DNA of 21,913 nt from JAAYJR01 sp964545315 (GTDB lineage Bacteria; Bacteroidota; Bacteroidia; Bacteroidales; Prolixibacteraceae). Under the pieces are notes generated by a model. It was not told where the DNA came from. It worked only from the letters and a program-made list of their open reading frames with translations, and did not search any database. The position numbers and the translations under genes are program-made. Below, piece by piece: positions 1 through 7,340 of this stretch (positions are counted from its first letter, which is position 1; each line of letters opens with the position of its first letter). The stretch is from the NCBI GenBank assembly GCA_964545315.1, contig CAZJGI010000053.1, positions 1-21,913 of the forward strand, written 5' to 3'.

Positions 1-30
1 TAACAAGTATCATTTATTTAAATTTTAGTT

Positions 31-1173
31 ATGAGGCTCATAGAAATTTCAAAGTGTTATTTTTTAAATTACCGAATTGTAATTGTAATGATTTTGGGGT
101 TATTATTTACATTCTGTGCAAATAAAAATAAAAAAGAAATTATCATATCTGAACCTGAGACTGTTTTGAGAATATTGTCATCAGAAAATAATCCACGTAA
201 CAGCGAAGGTGATTTCATAGAACTTAAAAATGGAAAGATCCTTTTCGTTTACAGCCATTATACCGGAGATTCGCGCAGTGACCATGCCCCTGCATTCCTG
301 GCGGGGCGATATTCTTCAGACGGAGGTAATACATGGACAACAGAGGATGAGGTCATTTTAGAAAATGAAGGAACCATGAATGTTATGTCAGTTACATTAT
401 TACGTTTACAAAATGATGATATAGCTTTGTTTTATCTGCGTAAGAATTCCATGTCGGATTGTACACCTTTGATGCGCATTTCAAAGGATGAGGCCAAAAC
501 ATGGAGTGACCCTGTTCAATGTATCAGTGATAAAAAAGGCTATTTTGTTGTGAATAACGACAGGGTTATCCAATTGAAAAACGGACGGATACTTATGCCG
601 GTATCGCTTCATAAAACTGAAGATTCTGAATATAGCAATACCGGCAGGATTTGGTGTTACTACTCTGACAATAACGGCCTTACATGGCAGGTTAGTGAAG
701 AAATATTAAAAGCTGACACCGTAATTACACAGGAACCGGGTATAATTGAACTGAATAACGGAGATATTATGATGCTCATCCGTGCAAATGGTGGAATACA
801 ATACCAGTCCTTTTCAAAAGATAAAGGAGAAACCTGGAGTTTTGCTGAGCCATCAAAAATTAATTCACCATTATCCCCTGCCTCAATTGCCCGAAACCCG
901 AAGACTAAAGACTTAGTGCTGGTTTGGAATAATAACGGAGAAAAGGGGCCGGGATATTTTAAGGGAAAACGAAATCCTTTAACAATAGCAATCTCTAAAG
1001 ATGAAGGTAAAACATGGCAGAATATCAGGAATATTCAAGATAATCCCGATGTAGCTTTTTGCTATACAGCAATTCATTTTACTGATGACCATATTTTACT
1101 CGGGTATGGCGTCTGGGAAAAGTATGTAGGTCAATATATTACCAAAGTTGATTATAAATGGCTTTATCAATAG
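31..1173 (+). CDS. BNR/Asp-box sialidase-like exported protein
   Basis: A 380-aa six-bladed-propeller type protein of the BNR_2/sialidase superfamily. Five Asp-boxes (S-x-D-x-G-x-T-W) are visible at residues 95-102, 151-158, 212-219, 262-269 and 322-329, which is the defining repeat of this fold. The N-terminus carries a hydrophobic segment (about 15-28) ending in a cysteine at 29, so it is probably an exported lipoprotein, though the lipobox (FTFC) is poor. Translation could also begin at Met20, directly before the hydrophobic core. The usual FRIP/YRIP arginine motif of true GH33 exo-sialidases is not seen. The NPRNSEG segment at 54-60 fits the broader BNR_2 group, whose substrates are mostly unknown. 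It precedes an HpcH/HpaI aldolase by 100 bp on the same strand, which hints at glycan or sugar-acid catabolism. Real sialidase activity is uncertain; the fold call is firm. Confidence 0.85.
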   Translation: MRLIEISKCYFLNYRIVIVMILGLLFTFCANKNKKEIIISEPETVLRILSSENNPRNSEGDFIELKNGKILFVYSHYTGDSRSDHAPAFLAGRYSSDGGNTWTTEDEVILENEGTMNVMSVTLLRLQNDDIALFYLRKNSMSDCTPLMRISKDEAKTWSDPVQCISDKKGYFVVNNDRVIQLKNGRILMPVSLHKTEDSEYSNTGRIWCYYSDNNGLTWQVSEEILKADTVITQEPGIIELNNGDIMMLIRANGGIQYQSFSKDKGETWSFAEPSKINSPLSPASIARNPKTKDLVLVWNNNGEKGPGYFKGKRNPLTIAISKDEGKTWQNIRNIQDNPDVAFCYTAIHFTDDHILLGYGVWEKYVGQYITKVDYKWLYQ

Positions 1174-1273
1174 CATAGACTGGACTATAAAAAATATCTT
1201 ATCAAAATGTAATATTTATAATCAGAAGTCAATTATTTTGCATTAATGAATTAGTTTAAATAAAGTAATTAAA

Positions 1274-2086
1274 ATGAACGGAGAATTAATTTCACAAAAA
1301 TTACGCAACGGTGAGCGTGTTTATGGTACTCATGTTCTTACTGTCAGTAATCCAATAGCGGCGAAAATTCAGCATGATATTAGTTATGATTTTGTTTTTA
1401 TATGTACAGAGCACATCCCGATAGACAGGGCTGAAGTTAGTCATTTATGCCAGTTATATTCCGGTTATAATATTTCTCCAATGGTCAGGATACCATCACC
1501 TGACCCTTCATATGCTGCAATGGCGATTGATGGTGGTGCAGAGGGAATTGTGGTACCCTACCTTGAAACAGTAAAGCAGGCAAAGTCAATTATTGGCGCA
1601 GTGAAATACCGCCCTTTGAAGGGTAAAAAGCTGAAAGATATTCTCAAAGGCAAAATAGCTTTAAACGAAGAAACATCAGATTTTATCAGAAATTTTAACA
1701 GAAACAACTATTTGATCATAGGAATAGAAAGTGTAGAAGGATATAATAACCTGGATGCATTATTAGAACTCGACGAAATAGACGGCATATTCATTGGGCC
1801 TCATGATCTGTCAATTTCCATGGAAATCCCTGTGCAATACAAAAGTCCTGAATTTATTGGAGTTATTACGGATATCATCCACCGGTGCAGGAGTGCAAAT
1901 AAAGGGGTCGGGCTTCATGTGAGCCAGTCGATATACACTGATGAATACATAATGGATACTTTTATTGACCAGGGGATGAACTTTATTCTTTACGGTTCAG
2001 ATATTATCTTATTAAAGAGAGAGATGGAACAGAATCTTTCACGTATGCGACAACGTTATAACGATACTTACAGGCTCAATGATTAA
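1274..2086 (+). CDS. HpcH/HpaI-family class II pyruvate aldolase
   Basis: A 270-aa cytoplasmic TIM-barrel protein of the HpcH/HpaI aldolase/citrate lyase family. These enzymes cleave 2-keto-3-deoxy (hydroxy) acids to pyruvate or oxaloacetate plus an aldehyde, using a divalent metal. Family landmarks in order are the C-T-E-H segment (His47, the usual catalytic base), MVRIPS (Arg72, pyruvate binding), the GGAEGIVVPYLE strand at about 87-98, metal-ligand Glu152 in GIES, and GPHDLS with Asp178 as the second metal ligand. The essential residues are therefore present and the enzyme should be active. Length is normal for the family (about 250-270). The ATG start has no Shine-Dalgarno sequence, as is common in Bacteroidota. 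It lies downstream of the BNR-repeat protein and may be co-transcribed with it. The exact substrate cannot be read from the sequence. Confidence 0.9.
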   Translation: MNGELISQKLRNGERVYGTHVLTVSNPIAAKIQHDISYDFVFICTEHIPIDRAEVSHLCQLYSGYNISPMVRIPSPDPSYAAMAIDGGAEGIVVPYLETVKQAKSIIGAVKYRPLKGKKLKDILKGKIALNEETSDFIRNFNRNNYLIIGIESVEGYNNLDALLELDEIDGIFIGPHDLSISMEIPVQYKSPEFIGVITDIIHRCRSANKGVGLHVSQSIYTDEYIMDTFIDQGMNFILYGSDIILLKREMEQNLSRMRQRYNDTYRLND

Positions 2087-2140
2087 TAACTTTGTGTATG
2101 GATAAGTAATCAAAGCCCACGTCATTATTCAGCAATGACA

Positions 2141-2217
2141 GCCCCTGCTGGTCCGGATTTGTAATCCGGACCATATCAGCAATGGCACGGATTACAAATC
2201 CATGCCAAACGCGGGGC
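2141..2217. repeat. REP/BIME-like double-hairpin palindromic element
   Basis: Two GC-rich hairpins sit back to back in an AT-rich spacer. Arm 1 (2149-2173) is a perfect 11-bp stem around a TGT loop. Arm 2 (2183-2207) is an 11-bp stem with one mismatch (a possible G-U pair) around an ACA loop. The loop-proximal cores of the two arms are reverse complements of each other, and GCCCC (2141-2145) can pair with GGGGC (2213-2217) to close both into a cloverleaf-like fold. This is the architecture of REP/BIME sequences mobilised by REP-associated tyrosine transposases, which are common in Bacteroidota genomes. No transposase gene is present here. It could also act as a terminator for the upstream aldolase gene. 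Assignment to a RAYT family is inference. Confidence 0.65.
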
Positions 2218-2256
2218 GAATGATTTAATCATATTATATACTGTACCGGCTTTTTA

Positions 2257-2439
2257 TTATACAATTTTTTCTATAACCAATAAAAAGTCAACTCTTGAAG
2301 TTGCCCCCATTGGCCTGAAAATTGGTTTAACATTTGGTACAACAGAAATAACTTCTCCTTCCAGGTTATTAATGAACCTCTCCAGTCGTTCCAGCATATT
2401 ATCACTTTTAACATCTATCCTGTGAACTCTATATTTCAT
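2257..2439 (-). CDS. Small conserved-looking hypothetical protein (60 aa)
   Basis: A 60-residue soluble protein, not assignable to a named family by me. It has an MKYRVHRID start, an amphipathic helix (about 14-28, MLERLERFINNLEGE) and hydrophobic strands VISVVPNV and VDFLLVIEKIV. This is the beta-alpha-beta-beta composition of the small DUF4177-like proteins found in Bacteroidota. A Shine-Dalgarno-like GGAG lies 5 nt upstream of the ATG, unusual for this genome and favouring this start and real translation. It lies 72 bp downstream of the 56-aa membrane protein gene on the same strand, so the two may share a transcript. Function unknown. Confidence 0.6.
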   Translation of the reverse strand: MKYRVHRIDVKSDNMLERLERFINNLEGEVISVVPNVKPIFRPMGATSRVDFLLVIEKIV

Positions 2440-2511
2440 AGCTTCTCCATTAAATTGTTATTCAAGATATAAAATAATCTCTTGAAGTACAACAAATTAG
2501 CTAAATTATTA

Positions 2512-2682
2512 TTAACCCTTTAACAGTCTGATTTTTGAAGTTGCAATTAAAGCAAGTCCCATGATCCCAATTAAGATTCTCGCAGAAACCGGAAGAATGC
2601 CAAAAAACATCAGCGTTGCACCTGTCAACGCTAAAATAATTCCTGCTGTAAATTGAATAATATTTATTGTTTTTTTCTCCAT
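2512..2682 (-). CDS. Small two-helix membrane protein (56 aa)
   Basis: An ATG-initiated frame encoding 56 residues. It starts MEKKTINIIQF, continues through a long hydrophobic stretch with Gly and Pro in the middle (about 8-31 and 36-48), and ends in the basic tail SKIRLLKG. The pattern is two transmembrane helices separated by a short PVSAR turn with a positively charged C-terminus (likely inside). Its composition resembles small inner-membrane proteins (DUF2892/YgaP-like) that are abundant in Bacteroidota, and the 20994-21191 product has the same layout. Amino-acid composition and hydrophobic periodicity argue for a genuine gene although it is very short. Function unknown. Confidence 0.6.
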   Translation of the reverse strand: MEKKTINIIQFTAGIILALTGATLMFFGILPVSARILIGIMGLALIATSKIRLLKG

Positions 2683-3220
2683 ACAATTTTTGAAATATAT
2701 TATGCTTCCTTTTTATAATGACTTCAAGTGATATTAAACATAACTTTTTTATAATGCCTGTCAAAATGCAGCAATCTTTTATTGAAAGATAGCAAATTTT
2801 CTCCTTATTACAATTCACAATCACAAATCTTTTTGGATTTCAGGCAATTAAAATTAACATGAGAATTGATAGTCATTATAACCAGGTTTGGCCATTCGCA
2901 GTTTAATTTATTATTATGGCGTATTACCTCTCAGGAAGAGGTAATATATTGTGAAAAATTTTTTTAAATGATTAATTGTTATATAAATGTATTCCAACTT
3001 TTTAGGACGCTGATCCATCAGTGAGATAAAACAATAAAAAAAATTGTCATTTATAATATTATACAATACAAAATTGAAAGTTTTTATTTAAATTGTATTG
3101 CTTTTAAAATACATTGACAAGTATTAAAACTATGGAGCGGGCATAATTATTTATCGTATAAGAATATAATTATGACATCACTATGTTTTCTCATATTAAC
3201 GATAAAAAAATCCTTATAAA
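2683..3220. other. AT-rich intergenic region (538 bp)
   Basis: This spacer separates the divergent small genes (-) and the PKD protein gene (+), so it should hold both promoters. I see no coding frame with protein-like composition. It contains the perfect 10-bp inverted repeat at 2922-2946 and a TTGACA hexamer at 3114-3119 whose nearest CATAAT is 22 bp away, which is not convincing as a promoter. Nothing else in it is interpretable by eye. Confidence 0.5.
2922..2946. repeat. Perfect 10-bp inverted repeat (hairpin or operator)
   Basis: TATTACCTCT (2922-2931) is followed by a 5-nt CAGGA loop and the exact reverse complement AGAGGTAATA (2937-2946). No immediate T-run follows on either strand; a T-rich tract begins about 15 nt downstream on the + strand. 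It lies between divergently transcribed genes, so it could be a dimeric-regulator operator or a weak terminator. The regulator is unknown. Confidence 0.5.
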
Positions 3221-4450
3221 ATGAACCTGTTACATAAGTTCCTGGGAAGTATTCTCTTTTTATTCGTTTCAGTAAATTTTTCTTTCAGCCAGACAAACTA
3301 TGCGTCCAACATCAGTACAACTGCAGGGGAGGAAAAAAAGCTTTTTATTAATTATGACATAGTTGCCAATGACGGGACAATGTTTTTTAATGTTTTTTTG
3401 GAGCTGTCTTATGAAGGAAAGCCGGTTAAGTTCGATCCGCTCAATGTTTACGGAGATTACGGATTTGTCAGGTCTGCCGGCAACAAGATTATCTACTGGA
3501 ATTATGAAAATGACTTTAAAAATGATATTAATAAATTGGAAGTGAAGGTTTATGCCTTTCCTGAAAAAGAACCTCAGGCAAGGTTCAGGTCAGCTTCTGA
3601 ATCGGGCAATTTTAATGCACCCTGCACAATTAATTTTACTAATCTTTCAGAAAACAGCGACAGGTATGAATGGAATTTTGGGGATATAAATTCAGGAGCT
3701 GAAAACAGTTCAACAGATGTAAAACCATCACATACCTTTAAAAATCCGGGAAGATACAATGTTTCCTTAACAGCATACAATACCAAATTAAATATTAACA
3801 GCACCTTTTACGAGACTATTACCATCGGGGAGCCTGAACCAACTGTTGCAGACTTTGAAATTGAAAATTTTGAAAATTTAAAAGAACAATCTGTTCCGTT
3901 AGATGTAAAATTTAATAATAAGTCATCCAATTCTGACAGTTATAGCTGGAATTTTGGTGATCCGAAATCAGGGGAGAGAAAAAACTCTTCAAAAGATATT
4001 TCTCCTGTGCACCGGTACAACAACGCAGGCACTTATAATATTGAACTTACTGCCAGGAACTCCGTAAACGGTCAATCATCAGTAAAAAACATGGAAATCA
4101 CATTACAAAAATTAATGGAGGAAGCAACTTCTGCATATGATAAACATAAAAAGATGAAAACTATCTGGCTTATCGCCACCGGCGCAACAACTGCCACCGG
4201 TATAGGGTTGATGCTCAAATCAAACAGCTTATATAATGATTATAAAACTGCGACTACGGATGCTGTGGACATCCGGGAAAAATATGAAAATCTTGATAAA
4301 ATTTATCCCGCAGTCTTTGGAGCAGCCATTGTTTCAGGGGCAATGACCTTCCTCCAGGCTAAGAAACAATCAAATGCCACGGCAAAGCTGGAATTTGCAC
4401 CAGTCATTGGAAAGGATTGCGGGGAATTGACTTTAAAATTTAATTTTTAA
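3221..4450 (+). CDS. Secreted PKD-domain protein with C-terminal membrane segments
   Basis: A 409-aa protein with an N-terminal signal peptide (hydrophobic core about 9-20, cleavage near SFSQ-TN at 24). Residues 30-113 form a beta-rich domain with a G-N-K-I-I-Y-W-N segment (88-95), like the N-terminal modules of other Bacteroidota surface proteins. Two PKD domains follow at about 118-203 and 208-295, each with the hallmark WNFGD (151-155, 243-247) and a terminal Y-N-V/I-x-L-T-A strand. A short coiled linker (about 296-312) leads to two hydrophobic helices (314-332, 362-378) flanking a charged segment, and a short beta tail. PKD domains mediate protein or glycan contacts at the cell surface. 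The gene is followed after 16 bp by the Fn3-like lipoprotein gene, so the two probably form an operon. Specific function unknown. Confidence 0.85.
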   Translation: MNLLHKFLGSILFLFVSVNFSFSQTNYASNISTTAGEEKKLFINYDIVANDGTMFFNVFLELSYEGKPVKFDPLNVYGDYGFVRSAGNKIIYWNYENDFKNDINKLEVKVYAFPEKEPQARFRSASESGNFNAPCTINFTNLSENSDRYEWNFGDINSGAENSSTDVKPSHTFKNPGRYNVSLTAYNTKLNINSTFYETITIGEPEPTVADFEIENFENLKEQSVPLDVKFNNKSSNSDSYSWNFGDPKSGERKNSSKDISPVHRYNNAGTYNIELTARNSVNGQSSVKNMEITLQKLMEEATSAYDKHKKMKTIWLIATGATTATGIGLMLKSNSLYNDYKTATTDAVDIREKYENLDKIYPAVFGAAIVSGAMTFLQAKKQSNATAKLEFAPVIGKDCGELTLKFNF

Positions 4451-4466
4451 AAATATAACAGTTTAA

Positions 4467-4880
4467 ATGAAAACAACAAAATATATCATTCTGAGTATTT
4501 TTGCCATTATGATTATAGCAACTTCATGCAAAAGAGACATCAATAATCCCTATGATCCGGAATGTCCGAAAGAGATATGGACGCCAAGGAATTTTGAGGT
4601 TATCCAGCCGCCAAATAAAAACGCAGTAGAATTGAGCTGGAGCCAGGATATAACACATATTGACGGATTCAAGATAGAACGTAAAATTGGAGCCTCCGAC
4701 TGGGCTAATGTTATCACGTTGGGCAAGAACGACATCAGCTGGACAGATAATCAGATCGCTGCCTTAGTGTTGCATCAATATCGATTATATGCCATTGCAG
4801 GCGGTAACCAGAGTAACAGTGTAACCGGTGAGATAACTCCTGTTTTCACGGGGGTAATTACAGAGAAAACAGGTAATTAA
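4467..4880 (+). CDS. Fibronectin type III-like lipoprotein
   Basis: A 137-aa lipoprotein. The signal sequence has a clear lipobox ATSC (cysteine at 21) after the hydrophobic core YIILSIFAIMIIA. The mature part starts KRDINNPYDPECP, a motif style common at the N-terminus of Bacteroidota Fn3 lipoproteins. It continues into one fibronectin-III-like beta-sandwich: PRNFEVIQPPNKNAVELSWS (strands A-B), I-D-G-F-K-I-E-R-K-I (strand C), W-T-D-N (E) and Y-R-L-Y-A-I-A-G-G-N-Q (F). It starts 16 bp after the PKD protein gene and is most likely co-expressed as a surface partner. The role is presumably binding or structural; no catalytic residues are visible. Confidence 0.8.
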   Translation: MKTTKYIILSIFAIMIIATSCKRDINNPYDPECPKEIWTPRNFEVIQPPNKNAVELSWSQDITHIDGFKIERKIGASDWANVITLGKNDISWTDNQIAALVLHQYRLYAIAGGNQSNSVTGEITPVFTGVITEKTGN

Positions 4881-4934
4881 TAGAGTTTACAAAAATTAAA
4901 ACCTCATCACTGAATTTCAGTAAATTACCAGGAA

Positions 4935-4952
4935 ATTTTTATCGATAAAAAT
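4935..4952. repeat. 18-bp loopless AT palindrome between convergent genes
   Basis: ATTTTTATCGATAAAAAT reads identically on both strands. It sits between the convergent Fn3 lipoprotein (+) and DsrE-family (-) genes, so it may serve as a weak bidirectional terminator. With no loop and a mostly A-T stem it could equally be chance in AT-rich DNA. Confidence 0.35.
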
Positions 4953-5090
4953 AAATCACAACTTACCCTGGGATTATTGTCTTATTACTTCCTGGTTTAT
5001 TTATGAGAGAATATCAAATGATTAAGCTGTTAAATTAAACCATAGATTTTTCTTTCAACTCACCCTTCTAAGGTTATACTAACTTTTAGA

Positions 5091-5519
5091 TTAAAAGGTA
5101 AGAACTTTAGCTCCACTCTTCAAATAATCTGTAAGTGGTTTCCCCATGCCTTTCACATCGTAACCAAGTCTGCGTAAATCTTCTGTGACATTGTAAGCAT
5201 TTGAACATGCAATACATGCCTCAACTATAACTCCGTCTTTTTGCATTGTTTTTACTTTCTCCTGGAGTTTGATGTTCTCAGAAATAAGTTTCGCTGAAGG
5301 ACCCCATATCACCAAAGTAACTTCCTCAAACCAACCGGATGTTTTAGCAGCATGAGTATACATTAATGCAATCCTTTCTGCAACATAGATATCCCCACTT
5401 GTCCAGACAACAACAAGTTTATCAGGAACCTGTTCGCTGACAGCAGTCTGTGAATAAATTTTGAATGATGGGGAAAAAAGTATTCCAATCATTAACAGCT
5501 TAAGATAAATGCGCTTCAT
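5091..5519 (-). CDS. Exported DsrE/DsrF-family protein
   Basis: A 142-aa protein with an N-terminal signal peptide (MKRIYLKLLMIGILFSPSF, cleavage near IYSQ-TA at 24) followed by a complete DsrE-like domain. That domain shows strand KLVVVWTSGD (34-43), helix VAERIALMYTHAAKT, strand VTLVIWGPSAKLI and the cysteine-bearing loop ACIACSNAY (101-109; Cys102, Cys105). It ends in a helix with an LRRLGYDV segment. DsrE/TusD proteins relay sulfur on a conserved cysteine, normally in the cytoplasm; exported versions are known but uncharacterised. The pair of cysteines three residues apart in the active loop fits a redox or persulfide role. It lies 72 bp downstream of the beta-barrel gene and may be co-transcribed with it. 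The family call is strong; the substrate is unknown. Confidence 0.8.
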   Translation of the reverse strand: MKRIYLKLLMIGILFSPSFKIYSQTAVSEQVPDKLVVVWTSGDIYVAERIALMYTHAAKTSGWFEEVTLVIWGPSAKLISENIKLQEKVKTMQKDGVIVEACIACSNAYNVTEDLRRLGYDVKGMGKPLTDYLKSGAKVLTF

Positions 5520-5591
5520 ATATTCTTATTTTTGATATTCAAATAAAAATAGCATATTTTTCGGTACTGACATTAACCTCCTTTGTCCTGA

Positions 5592-6173
5592 TTATTTTAA
5601 AAGGTATGCAATACCAAAAGTAAAATTTAGTAAACCAACTTTAGGATCTCTGTCAGGTTGAATATCAAGCCGGGTATTAAAATTTTCAAGGTCAAACAAT
5701 AAGCTCCACCTTTTGGCAATATTGTGCCTAAGCATAAATCCTATCTGGACTCCGGAGCCATAAGCATTAGCTGTTTCATTCGATTCGGTCTGTTTTGTTT
5801 CCAAAACGTAACCAAACATTCCCTTTAAGTCAAAATTTGTCTTTTCACTTAAAGGAATTGAGAAAAAGGGGCCTGCCATAATGGCACCGACCCCCCACAT
5901 CCCTTCTGTTCCATAGTAATCAATTGGATTGGCAATTCCAAACCAGGCAGCTGAAATGCCTACATTTTTCCAAATTTTATATCCAAAATTTAAAAGGTTA
6001 ATATTTAACCCTGTTTCAGCATAACCATCATAATAGTTACTGCCTGACGCAAAACTACCATATGGAAATGATGGACCAATCATTATCCCTATATAACCTT
6101 TCCTTTCCAAATCCTGAGCAACTATGCTGTTCACAACAGTTACCAAACAAATTATTATAAAATACCTTTTCAT
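5592..6173 (-). CDS. Outer-membrane beta-barrel protein
   Basis: The ATG at 6173 gives a 193-aa product with a clean signal peptide (MKRYFIIICLVTVVNSIVAQ, cleavage after AQ). A longer frame to 6227 would need a TTG start and is not preferred. The mature protein is made of alternating hydrophobic/polar beta strands, for example YIGIMIGPSFPYG, TGLNINLLNFGYKI, GVGAIMAGPFFSIPL, FDLKGMFGYVLET and GSGVQIGFMLRHNI. It ends in the strand LNFTFGIAYLLK, with glycine and aromatic girdle residues typical of an 8-10-stranded barrel of the OmpA/OmpW-like 'outer membrane beta-barrel' group. Probable role: small structural or binding porin-like protein. Function unknown. Confidence 0.8.
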   Translation of the reverse strand: MKRYFIIICLVTVVNSIVAQDLERKGYIGIMIGPSFPYGSFASGSNYYDGYAETGLNINLLNFGYKIWKNVGISAAWFGIANPIDYYGTEGMWGVGAIMAGPFFSIPLSEKTNFDLKGMFGYVLETKQTESNETANAYGSGVQIGFMLRHNIAKRWSLLFDLENFNTRLDIQPDRDPKVGLLNFTFGIAYLLK

Positions 6174-6421
6174 ATTGATTAATATAAATGATTTTATTGA
6201 TTTATATATACCAGAGACCGTGATCAATGAAAGTTATAGTATTGGTAATTAATCGATTGATCGAAAATAAGATGCTGATTAAAACCTAATAAAAGATATG
6301 AATTTTTTAATAAATAAATCAATAGCAGTATTCAAAATTTTTATCTTATACCATATTAGGACATACGGAAACCATAATTATAATATAATCGTATACTGGT
6401 TAGCTATATAGTTATAATTCA

Positions 6422-6682
6422 ATGAGTTATCATATGCATTTTATTGCACAAGAACTTGAAAATGAATTTCCCGAGCTGGTCAGAAGAGAAGAAGATGGAT
6501 ATAAATCCGTTAACTATTCCGGAATGATACCTGTTTTTCTTGAAGCTATCAAGGAACAGCAGAAAATTATTGATAAGGTAAAAACTGAAAATAAAAAGCT
6601 GAGGGAGGCAAATAACCTCATGAATGACCGGCTGACAAATATTGAATCGCTGGTTGGAACTGATCAAATGGCAAAGAGATAA
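6422..6682 (+). pseudogene. Orphan S74/endosialidase-chaperone C-terminal fragment
   Basis: An 86-codon frame containing only the second half of a peptidase-S74 intramolecular chaperone domain. It shows FIAQELENEFPELV, then DGYKSVNYSGMIPVFLEAIKEQQ, then a coiled-coil tail (about 42-78). In intact phage-tail-fibre-like proteins this is preceded by the S-D-x-R-x-K-x-x-I start with the catalytic serine and by a long fibre. Here the frame upstream of the ATG is open for only six codons before a TAG, and no domain start is visible in the 250 bp before it. It is therefore probably a relic of a trimeric fibre gene, although a short expressed peptide cannot be excluded. The family match is confident; pseudogene status is inference. 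Confidence 0.6.
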
Positions 6683-6743
6683 ATGATATTTAACCAATTA
6701 AAAGTTGGATTTTTTCGGATCCCGGCGACATAATTTTGTTTAT

Positions 6744-7307
6744 CTATCCTAAGCCAGGAAACTTTACCCCATATTTGGATGCAGTTTCAATAATCCTCTT
6801 AACATCCGGCGGTCCCTGAGGACGCGGAGGAATTATAAGAGCTTTTGCCGGTTCACTCATCTCCCTGAAATATTCTTCAAATCCACCAGGTGATAGTTGA
6901 ATTATTACTTCTGCCTGATCAGACTGAACCTGAAAAGAATGCTGAACATTGCGGGGAAGAAATATCCAATCACCCCGTTTGGCATTAAATACTTCATTAC
7001 CCACTGTATAATTTATCTTCCCATCAAGTATATAAAAAGATTCATCCTCCTTTGTATGAACATGAGGTGGTGGTTCAAGGCCTTTTATTTCATATCCGTG
7101 AATCAATGAAAAAGCACCATTCGTATCCTTACCTGAAATTAAAATACTCATCAAATGTCCTATATACCAGTAAGAATTCTTCAATTCAGGACTATTCATT
7201 TTTGGAGGGACTTTTTCAAGTTCAGAATCCTCTGTGGTAGCAAATCTTGCTGCAAATGGTAAAACACCTATTGCCGACAACCGGGTTAAAAAAATTTTTC
7301 TTTTCAT
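6744..7307 (-). CDS. Exported cupin-domain protein
   Basis: A 187-aa protein starting at the ATG at 7307 (MKRKIFLTRLS). The longer frame to 7343 would require a TTG lying inside the predicted -7 box. The N-terminus (KRKIFLTRLSAIGVLPFAARF) resembles a signal peptide. One cupin-2 domain follows with both motifs: PPPHVHTKEDESFYILDG (motif 1, G-x5-H-x-H-x3-4-E-x6-G, metal ligands His-x-His and Glu) and GDWIFLPRNVQHSF (motif 2, G-D-x-x-x-x-P-x-x-x-x-H). These resemble bacterial quercetin-dioxygenase-like cupins, so a mononuclear metal enzyme or small-molecule binding protein is likely. It is divergent from an HxlR regulator gene, and the shared intergenic palindrome suggests HxlR control, possibly triggered by electrophiles or phenolics. 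Confidence 0.85.
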   Translation of the reverse strand: MKRKIFLTRLSAIGVLPFAARFATTEDSELEKVPPKMNSPELKNSYWYIGHLMSILISGKDTNGAFSLIHGYEIKGLEPPPHVHTKEDESFYILDGKINYTVGNEVFNAKRGDWIFLPRNVQHSFQVQSDQAEVIIQLSPGGFEEYFREMSEPAKALIIPPRPQGPPDVKRIIETASKYGVKFPGLG

Positions 7308-7340
7308 GACATTATTTTTAATTAATCTAATTACAAATAT

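Noticed and set aside
31..1173. Calling this a nanH-type sialidase
   Set aside because: Asp-boxes are present but the FRIP/YRIP arginine motif of GH33 was not found, so catalytic identity is unsupported.
2501..2824. A 107-codon minus-strand frame overlapping the small membrane protein gene
   Set aside because: Its composition is not protein-like (low-complexity, cysteine-rich shadow of AT-rich DNA), while another frame on the same strand gives a convincing 56-aa membrane protein.
3114..3147. Sigma70-like promoter TTGACA ... CATAAT upstream of the PKD gene
   Set aside because: The spacing is 22 bp, too long, and Bacteroidota primary promoters use a different consensus.
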